A DNA stretch of 64,000 bases from Serinus canaria (taxonomy: Eukaryota > Chordata > Aves > Passeriformes > Fringillidae): assembly GCF_022539315.1 (NCBI RefSeq), contig NC_066313.1:72357934-72421933 (forward strand). Reading direction: 5' to 3'. A program made the translations under genes and the position numbers. Positions 37,781 to 48,700 of this stretch are shown piece after piece (positions within the stretch are counted from its first letter, which is position 1; each line of letters starts with the position of its first letter). The notes under the pieces were generated by a model, which had not been told where the DNA came from, searched no databases, and worked only from the letters and a program-made list of their open reading frames with translations.

Positions 37781-40700
37781 CATTTCAAATGTATTCTTTA
37801 TGTCCTGACAGCCGTGGAATTCACCTCCTTCACAGTTCACACACTGAGACGGTGAAGTTCTGTTCAGTTGCTCAAAGACTTCTCTGAAACACCTTAGCCT
37901 ATCTCAGGCACCTGCATGTGGCTGGCAAATATGGCATGGGACCACAGGTGTCACAGGAGCAGCAGCTGGAGGCCCTGCAGGATAGACTTTGCTGTCTCAG
38001 ACGGCACTAAATCAATACCTGCAGTCAAGTGAATTGAGCCTCTTGTCAGCACACCGATAGTGTCTAGAGAACCAGCAGATCAAATGTCAGTGTCTGCTTT
38101 TAGAGTGACACAAATAGCTCTGTAGACTCTATTGACTGTATTTAGTGGATCTTCACTGGCTGTGATGATAGTTTAGATTCCTATCTTAGAGATAAATACG
38201 TGCCTGTGGTACGAGCATTTTTAGCTACATCAGAATCTTTGCATAAGTGAATTTTCTCATGTGGAAAATGGAGTGAGAAGAATATTGCTTTAGCCATGGA
38301 ACACATTGGTTTCTCATGTCAGTTTTCATCTTTTGCTCCATCCTGTAGCAAAAGCAGGGCTTCTGGCACACAAAATCTTTTTGTTTAAATTAAGCATCTT
38401 AAAAAAAATCTCACCTGTGATCTGGGAATGTAAATTGTTCCGTGGCAAGAAGCTGGAAGATGTGGGTTAAATATCTGCTTCTATCTCCTCCTTCCTTTTA
38501 CTTCCCTTAGGAAATGCTAAGAAATTTTTTGTCTTTTAATTTGTGGCTAAGTTTTTTCTTTTTGTTTGAGTTTCTGTTTGTTTCTTTGTTTTTAAAATGA
38601 TGTAGTGGCCTAAGCAATAATATATCCAACTACCACTCCCAGGGAGCACTTAGTTTAATTAATCTTAAGAAGCTGCAAAAAGGTGAATTATTAGGCCATT
38701 AGCCTTAAAACCTATGTCCTTATATATTACTGCTGCAAATAATCTGTGACTGAAAATTAATTGCAGTGTTTCACTAGCTAAGGTTGTTTTATTCATTGAT
38801 AGTAGTAGAAAACTGCCAAACTATGCACTGACATGAATTGGTTTCAGTACTATTAAAGAAACTAAAAATTCAGATCAGTGTCTCACTTTTTTGCTGCAAA
38901 AAATAATAAAAAATTAAAAATAGACATGCATATAGTAATGTTTTGGGATAGGCCATACCCACAGAAACCACGTCCATGCCTTTGCAAGCAGTAGTCCTGG
39001 AAAATGTTCAGCAGTCTGAGATTACAATAAGTGCAGGCACGTTTATTGCCATCCTTGAAAGGTTAAACAAAAGTGTGTACAGTAGAGACAGGAAAGACTA
39101 TTTTTCATTTAAATCTGTCTTCAAGGAGACCAATACTTCAATGCAGACCTAAAGTCAATATTTTAAAGGAGTGTGGAAACATACAGAAGATACAGAGAAA
39201 GCTATTATGTTTAGAAAAGATAGCTCTCAGTCAGAACCTACTATTTAAGCATCTTTAACCTGCTCTTTAAAGCAAAGAAATATGGAGGATGGTTTGGGAA
39301 TTATTTTCCTGGTTTATAATAATTTTCAGAAAGAAAATCTGGAAATTCAGCTTTAATCTGAAATTTATGAAGAATAATGATGAGAGAAAGCAGTTAGACA
39401 CATTTGAAGAGAAAATAATTTTTACTAGTGAGGGTGGATACCAGTGCACTGATATGAAGATTAACTCTTCATACTGTGAGAGCAGGAAATCATGACTAAA
39501 TGGCTTTTTGCATTGTATGTTTCAGCCGCACCATGGTGCGTTCCATGCTCAACGAGATGATTCTTAAAAACCTGGTTAAAACAATTTTTTTTAACTGCAA
39601 AGCTATGCATTTAGATGCTGTAACTATTGGTTGTTAAAATTGTAGAAATGCATTGTGAAATAATTAATCCAAAGAGATATGCTCCATCTTTGTTTTACTG
39701 GAGTTTCCTTTCCTTGCACTTCAGTTCTCTCAGCAATGTTGGCTCATTATCCAAGAACCATCATTATCCTATTGCTAAATCCTTTAGATTTCTCCTTTTT
39801 AAGAGATATTTTGAGGTCTGTGGTTCTTGAGTTGGGGCTTTCTACACAAAGTGCAGTAACTAAAAAGGCATGGTCTCCTGAAAGGTTAATCTAAAAGCCT
39901 AAGCAGTGGGAATCAGAAAGAGAGCTGTCTAAATTTGTTTAATGTTATTTGCTTCCCAAAATATTTTATAATTGTTTGTTATACTTAATGAAAAATATAA
40001 AACACTCCTCCCTGAGCCCCCTCACCCTCCACCCTCTGAAAGCCTATCACAGCACTTTCCAAAACATTGGCAGAACCTCTGAAAAATTTTTGATAATTTT
40101 CTTTCCTGCAATGTCAAAGTCCAGTATTCCTTTGTCTATAGTTAATATAATATGTAAACTTTTACTTTTCCTGTTTTACCTTTTATACTTTCAAGTAATA
40201 ATTGTACAACTAAGTAGTATTCCTCCCTCCCTTACTTCACAGCTATAGTGTTTTTAATGACTCACTGGTTTTGTGTAGCAGTGAAAAAAAAGGAAAAATG
40301 TACTCTCAACCACCACTTTTGACAAATCCCATCTTTCTAACATTCCCTTCTCTCTGGCATCATGGTTTTGTCACACACTCAGTTTCTCTTCTAAGTACTA
40401 CATGAGCTTGCACTTAATGCTCAGATAAATGGGCTAGAATTGAGTGTCATTCAAAACTACTGGCCTCCCAAGTTCTTCTTGTTGTTCTTTAAAATGTACA
40501 AAAATGGTGGTTTGAAAAATGTGTGGGGAAAAAAAGTTAAAAAAACATAAAAAGAGTTAGATACTGATAAAAATACTTTAACTTTCAAAAATAATTTAAA
40601 GTAGGTGTAGCTTGTTTGCCCCAGGGGGCACTGAGAACATGAAAACAAATTTTAGAAACAGCTATGGAAAATCCAAGGAGCAGGCAACATTATAAGACAC

Positions 40701-41240
40701 CACCTGTGTATTCAGCAAGCATGAAAGATTAAATTTGATCAGATCAAAAAGCACAATGTGGATGACACATAAGAGATGCCCTTGGGAGTTCATTCCTTTT
40801 GACTACAAGGGAATGGTTTTTCATTAAGGTTTTTCATATCCACAGCTTACTGCACATGACAACAAAAACAATAGCTGTGTTCTGGAGTTAGAAGTTTCAT
40901 GTTGTTAGACTTCTCAGATCAAACCATTTCATTTTCCTAATGGTCCTCCTGCTTTTTGAAAAAAAACCTAAGGAAAGAGGTAAATAAAAGGGAAAATCTG
41001 TATTTATGGTGTCTGTCACATATTCAAAGATTTTGTGAAGACAGCTTTTTGTAGTTTCTCATTTATTCAGCATATCAACAGAATGATTATAATATAACCA
41101 AACTGTAAAAGTGTTTGCAACAATTTTCCCCCCCTGGGATAAGCTACTTTTTTGTTTCTGTGTTCATTTTTCAAAAGGAAGCAATTTTCTTGAAAAAAAA
41201 ATCCTAAAGGAATCTTTCTTTTTCTGTCACAGCTGTCAGC
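37781..41240. other. Intronic sequence
   Basis: The first 300 bases (to about 38070) are relatively GC-rich and unexplained. The rest is AT-rich intron. A CpG-containing 14-base palindrome (cgcaccatggtgcg) lies at 39527-39540. No repeat family or gene is recognised. Confidence 0.5.
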
Positions 41241-42700
41241 TATAGAATCATGGATTTGTTTAGGTTAGAAAAGACGCTTAAGATCAGATTGAGTCCAACT
41301 GTTAACCCGCACTGCCAAGTCCACCACTAAACCATGTCCCTAAGTGTCACATCTACATATCTTTTAAACACATCCAGAGACAGTAACTCAGCCACTTCCC
41401 TGAGCAGGTTGTTCCAGTGCTTGACCTCCTTTTCCATGAAGAAATTATTTTTAATATCAAATCTAAACCTCCCCTGACCCAACTTGAGGTGATTTTTTCT
41501 TCTGTTTCTTGTTACCTCAGATAAGGGACTGACCCCTCCACCCCAGTACAATCTCCTGTTCTGTGATTGTTGTAGAAGGTGATGAGGTCCCACCTGAATC
41601 TTAATTTCTCCAGGCTAAACAACTCCAGTTTCCTCAGCCACAGCATCACCAGTGCTGAGTACAGGGGGATGATTTTTGCCCTGGTCCTGCTGGCCACACT
41701 ATTGCTGATACAGGCCAGGATGCCATTGGCCTCCTTGGCCACCTGGGCATTCACTGTTTCTTGTTCAGTGTCTGTTGGCCAAAATCCCCATGTCCTCTTC
41801 CACCAGGCAGCTTTTCCACCACCCTTCTGCCAGCCTGTAGCACTGCATGAGGTTGTTTTTACCCAGCTGCATGACCCAGTTCACCTTGTTGAACTTCATA
41901 CCATTGTCCTTAGCCCATAGATCCAGCCCATCCAGAACCTTCTACAGAGCCTTCCAGTCCTCTAGCAGATCAGTTTAGTGGCATCTGCAAACTTACTGAA
42001 GGTGCTTCCAATCCCCTTGCCCAGATTGTGGGTAAAGCTAATTAACAGGGCTGTCCTCAGTACTGAGCCCTGGGGAACACCACTTGTGACTGTCTGCCAA
42101 CTGATTCTAAGTCTGTTCACCATCACTCCAGTTTCTTCAGGAAAATTGTGTTGGAAATGGTGTCACATGTTTTACTAAAGTACAGAAAGACAATATCCAC
42201 AGCCTTTTCCTCATCCACTGAGTGGGTCATCTTGCCACAGAAGGGACCAGGTTATTCAAATAAGACATGCCTTTAGTAAAATCTCACTGTCTCAGTTTGT
42301 GAAAGGTTCAATGGTTGGAATTAATCTCTTCAAACCCTAATGATTTCTATATTTCTATAATCCTATTCAGACCCTTAGAACTGTGTGTGCCTAAATGGTG
42401 CAGCAGGACACAGATAATTTTATCTTGGATTATGAGGTCTTCATTCTGCTCTCATCCCTGTCTTCCAGGTCAGAGGGCTGGGTATCCAGAGGGCAGATGG
42501 TCTTTGTATTAAAGACTGAGGCAAAAAATAAGGACATTAGGTACCTCAGCCTTTTCCTCCTTTGTCACTATTTTCCCCCCATGTTCAACAAAGTCTGGGG
42601 ATTTTTGGGATTATCCTTAGCCCTCCCTTTGTTACTAATCTATTTATAGAAACATTTTTTTATTGTCTTTTAGGGCTATAGCCAGAATAAGTCCTTGTGG
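41241..42700 (-). mobile_element. Long CR1 LINE fragment, older subfamily
   Basis: The minus-strand element ends at tatagaatcatgg (41241) and runs about 1.45 kb into the second open reading frame. The minus strand encodes, with frame breaks, PQGSVL near 42080-42060, then KFADATKL near 42000-41975. In that box the second catalytic aspartate is replaced by alanine. Further on come LGQGRFRFDIKNNFFMEKEV and VKHWNNLLREV, the C-terminal pattern. The part beyond 42300 is more decayed. The copy is dead and 5'-truncated. Its sequence differs enough from the copies at 29735 and 33846 to suggest another CR1 subfamily. Confidence 0.9.
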
Positions 42701-43744
42701 GGCCAGGGTTACTTCTGACATGGAAAGAGAAAAGACAGTTTCATGTCTCTTTTCGTCATGCATAAAATCTTCCAAGTTTTCATTGCCTAATCGAATTTAG
42801 TTTACAGTTAACTAGCTACAACAGAGCCCCAAAAGAATAGACTCTGTAGTACTAATAGGTTAAATTCTCTAGGCAACTGATATTCTTAGAGCTAGAACAT
42901 TTATCAAAAACTAAAACTATACACTATTTTTTGTATTTTTTTATTACTTTTGTCATGGTTGACTTTACCTAATTTCTTCATTTTTCTATTGATCCACAGC
43001 TTTGAGTTTCCTCTGGGCTTCATGAAGAGAATGCGTGCCCAAAGACTCAAATAAAAAGGAAAACACCATTTTCTTTTGATATTACTTCATTCCTTTTATA
43101 AATTCTTGCTGTCTTAACTATGTATATAGTTAGTTTAATCATGTGGTTTCAGGCTGCAGTACATAAACACAAAGGGATCATAAATTATTAAAATCAATGC
43201 ATCTCAATACTCCAGGCAAGCAATAAATTTTTGTTCATTTTTTATTAAAAATATGAAATGACTGGAAAACTGTTAATTTTCTTATGCTACACAGCAGATT
43301 TAATGGAAATGGTCTTGTTGATTTCACTAGGACCTAGACCAAGGCCATTGGGGATATATGAACATAAGGACTGTGTTTGTGTAATATGTATTATGAACCT
43401 AATAGAAACTTTTATTGTATATTATACCATCTGTCAGCTCTTATTTATCCTTGCATGTATTACAGGAAAATTATTGCCTTCCATGTTAAAAGCATGGGGA
43501 ATTTTTAGTTGTAAAATAAGTAGGATTTTTAAAAGTAAATCAAACCAGAGTACCACAGTGCTTTATTTTAAATTACAATGATGTTGTAAACATTCCTTGG
43601 TGATCCAGCACAAAACACATATCTGAAATTTTCCCTTCTTATTCACTATGTAGCAGTATAAAAGAAAAATAAAGACAGTAATTGCTTTTGACTAGTGTGT
43701 TTTCATTTTTTGCATATTATATGATTGGCTAGCTTGTGGCATAG
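42701..43744. other. Intronic sequence, unique
   Basis: AT-rich intron between two CR1 insertions. A 107-codon + strand frame (43258-43581) has no recognisable domain and no splice signals that would tie it to a transcript. Nothing else seen. Confidence 0.5.
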
Positions 43745-44088
43745 GGTCAAGCACACCTTAGGGGAGGTTTAGGCTTTCCAGTACGTGAAGAGGAGCTACA
43801 TGAAATCTGGAGAAGGACCTGGAGAAGGTCCTTTTTGCAAGCTGGGATAAACTTAAGGAGGATAGGTTTAGGTTGTGTATTAGGAAGAAATTCTTTACTG
43901 TGAGGTTGATGAAGCACCAAAACAGGTTTCTCAAAGAACCTTTGGATGTCCCCTCGCTGGAGGTTTTCAAGCCCAAGCTGAATGAGGCTCTGAGCAACCT
44001 GGTCTGCAACCCTGTGGCAGGGCAGTTGGAACAAAATGATCTTTTAAGTCCTTTCCAATCCAAACTGTTCTATGGATCTATGAATATG
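43745..44088 (+). mobile_element. CR1 LINE 3'-end fragment
   Basis: On the + strand the frame near 43873-44040 keeps the CR1 C-terminal pattern (RKKFFTVRLMKHQNRF, then PSLEVFKPKLNEALSNL), followed by the 3' end aagtcctttccaatccaaac and the octamer tail tctatggatctatga at about 44071-44085. It is one of the better preserved copies in the window, about 340 bp, without reverse transcriptase catalytic motifs. Confidence 0.93.
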
Positions 44089-45127
44089 ACATGCAGATGA
44101 ACTGTCCCACAAAATTTAATATGGCTATCCCAGGTCACCACTAGAAGATCTGTGAAATCCCAAGTCCCCATCTCAAGTATTACCTAAAACAATTGCCTGA
44201 AGAAGAGCATGTCCTTAATGCATTCAGTGGCAGGGTCATTTTTACATATTCAATAACCATTAGATTCCTTTAACTGGTCATGTTTTCCTATGAAATCCGT
44301 GTGGCATTCACAGCACTATGTATCAGAACTGTAAAACAGTAACAGTTATCACTGTAACTGTTTTACAGTTCTGTGCCTCATTCCACAAAGTACCCGTTTT
44401 GCTTGTTATGAAACTGGCTTCAGTTGACCTTATTTGATGTTCTTGTTTCTTACTTTTGAAAAGATGAATAGTCTGTTTCAATCTACCATATCTAAGCCAG
44501 TCATTTTTTGAATCTCTATAGTATCATCTCCCCTGACATTATATACTTTCGTTAATGAGAATGCCCTCTTAATCAATTGCTCATAGTACAAAATTCTTTG
44601 CTTACTTCTCATCAAATATCTTTCATTGCTTTGGTGGTTCTCTTTGTTTTCAGATAAGAATGAGCCAAACTGAACACAGGTCTAAATGTGAGTGCGACTT
44701 GTGAATTTTGATGCAGTGAACAATGCTCTCTAAGACTCTGTGGGTTTGGTTTTTTTTTTAATAGCTTCTTATTAAATTCTAGCAATTTTTATGTATTTCT
44801 GAGGTAATCTATTAATTTGTTTGGTGTTTTGGTGGAAAAAGCTGTTATGAGCCCAATGTCCTTAACTGGAAATGATCATTTAAAATCCTTTTGTCTAGAT
44901 ATTGTTAGAATTCTTTTTCTTCCACCTTATGAAGTAATTTATATTCGTTTGTATTAAATTCCATGCATTATTTTATTGGTAAACCACTCATAAGGTTCTT
45001 TCACAGGTCATCACAGCTGAACCTTGACTTATATTACTCTGAGTAACTTTATAACATGAACAATCTTTCATCTTTCACTCCCATGCTCTTTTCAAGGCAT
45101 GTATTCATAATGACATTGAAAAACATA
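44089..45127. other. Intronic sequence with one long hairpin
   Basis: AT-rich intron; the only structure seen is the hairpin at 44324-44373. Confidence 0.55.
44324..44373. repeat. Near-perfect 23-bp-stem hairpin
   Basis: Bases 44324-44340 are exactly complementary to 44357-44373. After a single A-A mismatch the stem continues with acagt (44342-44346) pairing actgt (44351-44355) around the 4-base loop tatc. The stem therefore spans 50 bases with one mismatch. It lies in unique sequence about 240 bases downstream of a CR1 tail. Confidence 0.9.
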
Positions 45128-45320
45128 ACCATAACATGGGTTGGCAGGGTTCTCCAGAGGTCAGTTCATTCAGCTGCCTTCTCACAGCAGGTTTCATTAC
45201 ACCTGATAACTCGGAGTAAACATCTAGTAGAGTCTTGAGTACTTGCAAGGACAGAGATACCACAAGCTCTCCGTGCAATCTGAGCCAGTACTTAAACGTT
45301 CTCATGGCAATTTTAATACT
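45128..45320 (-). mobile_element. Degraded CR1 LINE 3'-end fragment
   Basis: The stretch starts atgggttggcagggttctcc (minus-strand element), a worn form of the CR1 3' end. It continues with gcaaggacagagataccaca and agctctccgtgcaatctgag, which match the CR1 C-terminal coding region. The tail octamers are lost, and many substitutions indicate an old copy of about 190 bp. Confidence 0.7.
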
Positions 45321-45760
45321 TTGAATCTAAGAAAAAATTAGTGTGTTCCATCTCTGTTAAAGCCTTTCCTGCCTCAGTGAGAAGTTTAAGGAGAACCACA
45401 CCTTGGTCCACATCTCTCCACCCCAGAGCTCTGTAGATGGTGTCAATATGATCCAGGTTACTGCTGGCAGTATGATTGGTGCCTGTGGTAAGGAAGGAGT
45501 AACTTTCCATAGGCTGAGAAGCCTTGCAGAGGGATTGCAGTGAGCTTCACTAAACTTGGCCCTAACCAGAACATCTCCCAAGTCATGGGGTCTGGTTAGA
45601 ATATTGGTGCCTCTATCACATCTGCAGGAGAGAGCCACAGTAACTGCTGCTCCTCTTTTCTTGTTCATGCAGACATGATCTATGACTTTGTAGAAATCAC
45701 ACTGCCTTTTCCTATAGCAAAAATACCACAATGCACAAAGAGACCTCAAAATACCTACAT
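45321..45760. other. GC-richer block of unknown origin
   Basis: This block is less AT-rich than the surrounding intron and carries a 130-codon open frame on the minus strand (45749-45357) and a 65-codon one in another frame (45510-45313). Neither peptide resembles a family I recognise. It directly follows a decayed CR1 fragment, so it may be the rest of an old composite repeat, or a worn processed pseudogene. No splice or polyadenylation context supports a live gene. Confidence 0.35.
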
Positions 45761-48700
45761 GAATTGTGTGTGAGTAACAGTGGTGAAAATAGGAAGAATA
45801 AATAATAATAAGAAAATAAGAATTTTTCTTTTATAAGAAGGTGTTTGATATGTAACTAAAGCTTGTGATTATTTTAATTGATTTTTTTCATCAATGTTCT
45901 TCAGTAATAAAAGTGATCTTTAATATATCAGCACTAACAAACTGTGACACAGTTACTAATTAAACACAGCATAAACACATCAAATACAGAAAAGAACGGG
46001 TGATACCCTACCATAAAAGATCTGGTTTAAAGTGAATTCTGGAGAAACAAGTTCTAGCTATATTGCTGCTATCCAAGTAAAAGATTCTCTCTAACACAGA
46101 GTGGTTGTTCTGGCATAGAAAGAAATGTGTCTCTTGTTGACATTTTAAAGACTGCAAAAACAAAGAAAAAAGAAAGTCAGAAAAGTGGCAGAAACCCCAG
46201 TGATGAACAGGTAGAACATTGTACCCTGTAATTTGATTCTCTTCCTAATACTCATGTATTGTCTCTAATGGGAGCATTTATAGCAACCACCTTTTGAATG
46301 ACCAAGTACTACTTGAAGGAAGCATGTCAAAACAACATTTGGATGCTACTTGGAGAACTGTGATTATGTGACTCTACAAAGATTGAATTAAATCAGTTTG
46401 AGATCATTTGTAGTTGTCCAATGTCCTAATAGTAGTCATGTTTTATTAACTAAGCTCTATTACTGGCTAAATATAAGAGGAGAGAACTCAAAATGAGTCC
46501 TAATTTCCTGTCCTTTGTATTTGTATGGGAAGTAAGATGCATGACATAAAATTTCTATTTATGGTGAGTAGATAAATTGCATTATGTGGGTTATATGGTG
46601 GCTTTACCTATGAGTAAGATTAAAAGAGAAGAAGAATGGAAAACAGAATGACTACGGTGGAATTAGTATTTTATATGCACATAACAAGCAATAATATAGT
46701 CTTTACCGTTAAATAAATTAGCATTTGAAACAAGAATGTCTTGGTGATTTTTAGCTATTTTAAATGGCAGACTCAGAAATGACTGCTGTACAGCTCCTCC
46801 CTGGAGTGTGTTAATCAGTAAGAAACAAGAATCATGCTTTTTCTAACTCAATTCATATTTGTGTTTGTTATATGTTAATGTGTGGAGGATGAAATTCACA
46901 TATAAGGTTTATAGGTACCTTCCCTTCTACCCCAATACTTAAACCTGATCATTGAGCTTAAGCATTCTTAGGAAAAAAAATATGCATTTGAAACCATAAG
47001 GTGAGAAAAATATGTCACAATGTTTTCCAATGTTTTGGAACATGAAATTGTGGATTTAGGATAAAAATGGCCCATATAATCTATTTCATGAGAAGCAGTC
47101 ATCCTGTGCTGCCAATTTGCTCTGAATGAAAGTAATATTTTCTTTTGAAATTAAAATGCTTAACCAAATGTGGGTTCGAATTTTTCAGTAAGAAAACAGA
47201 TTTTTCTGGGAGACTTGGTGAATATGACTTTGTTCAGAGACAGGACTGATGAGTAAGAGGCCATAGTGAGTGAGACAGAGAGTTTCAGTAGAAGAAATAT
47301 TGTTCTTTGGTGTTGAAAGTATAGAAGAGAAATCCTGTGTTAGGATGTCTACTTGGCCATTTCATGGACTCTCATTTTATTTTTTAATACATGATTATAA
47401 TAGCAGTAAGAAACTGAATTATATGAGTATGGCAGCCTTAATTCCATTTAATTGTGCAACTGCAACATTTAAGTAAGGTTTATAATATAAAATTTTATTT
47501 ACAGTACCAACTCTAAGAAGAGATGGAATGCTAGCAGATGACTGCTAGCTCCAGAGAAGAGCTAGGCAGTAAAAATTCAGATTCTTCTATGTGGAATATT
47601 TATTTAACTTTTCAATCTCTCATTACTGAGTAAATTAATGAATTTTCAAGAATAATGAATTGAATTATTTTAGCATTTTTCCTGAGAGTCCGGAAATCTG
47701 CCAGAAAAAAAAAAAAAAAAAAAAAAAAAAGGCAAGTATTACTTTCTGCATAAAGATAGGCTAAAAATGTCTTTGCTTGCAAAATTGCACCTTCAGGTTC
47801 ATTGTGCTGCAAATATAAAAAAACCCACAAGCTTTACTTGAAAATGTGGACATAAATTATGTGGAGGCCCAGAGATGGCTGTCATTTTTCTAGCTGAACT
47901 TTGTGAAATCAAGACCCATTGTTTCCAAAATGAACTTCTCAAGTTTGAGATTTCAGTTTTGTCTTCTGGTTTTTTCTGTTAAAATATCAATTAATATTGA
48001 CAGTTATTAATCAATAGAAAACCAAAGCAAGTGTTTGGGGACCACAGTAATAGAATACAAGACTCTCCAGGTCAGTGTACTTTGTACTGTAGAATAATAT
48101 GCTGCATACTGATAGAGGTGCCCTTGGTAAGAGTGTATTTTGTCTGAGATATTAAACTATTGAAATTCAATCCTCATTCCATCCACAGATTAATTTTCTT
48201 TTAAATTGGCCTCATCTCACTAATAAAAAAATTATTGTTTTAATGTGCTGAGCCTATCCATTACAAGTATAACATTTATTACAGAATATTAAGTGGATTT
48301 AAATATAATTAACTGAAAGTGAATTCAATAATTAAGATAAGTTTAAATTCAAGTTACATTTTACAAGTAGATTGATTTTAGCACTAGAAAACAGCCCATT
48401 TCCAATGTTTTTTACTTAATTTTGTACTAACATCACACTAGACTGCAAAATTCTCTATTTTGTCTCTTTGCTTAGTGAAACCATTTGAGTTGCTACAGAA
48501 TTGACTATGATCCAAAAGATTTAATGGAGTAATATTTATGTGCTAATAAAATCACAGGATCATAACAGTCATGTCAGGCAGAGACATCATCATTGTCTAT
48601 CAAGGCGTGTTCAGCATTGCATGTTCATAAACACAAACTAAAGTGCAGTAAGCTGTAATAAAGCATGCTTGGTTAAAACAGTCTCAGTAGAGAATTCAAT

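Noticed and set aside
47705..47730. A26 run as the tail of a processed pseudogene
   Set aside because: No recognisable coding sequence precedes it on either strand.
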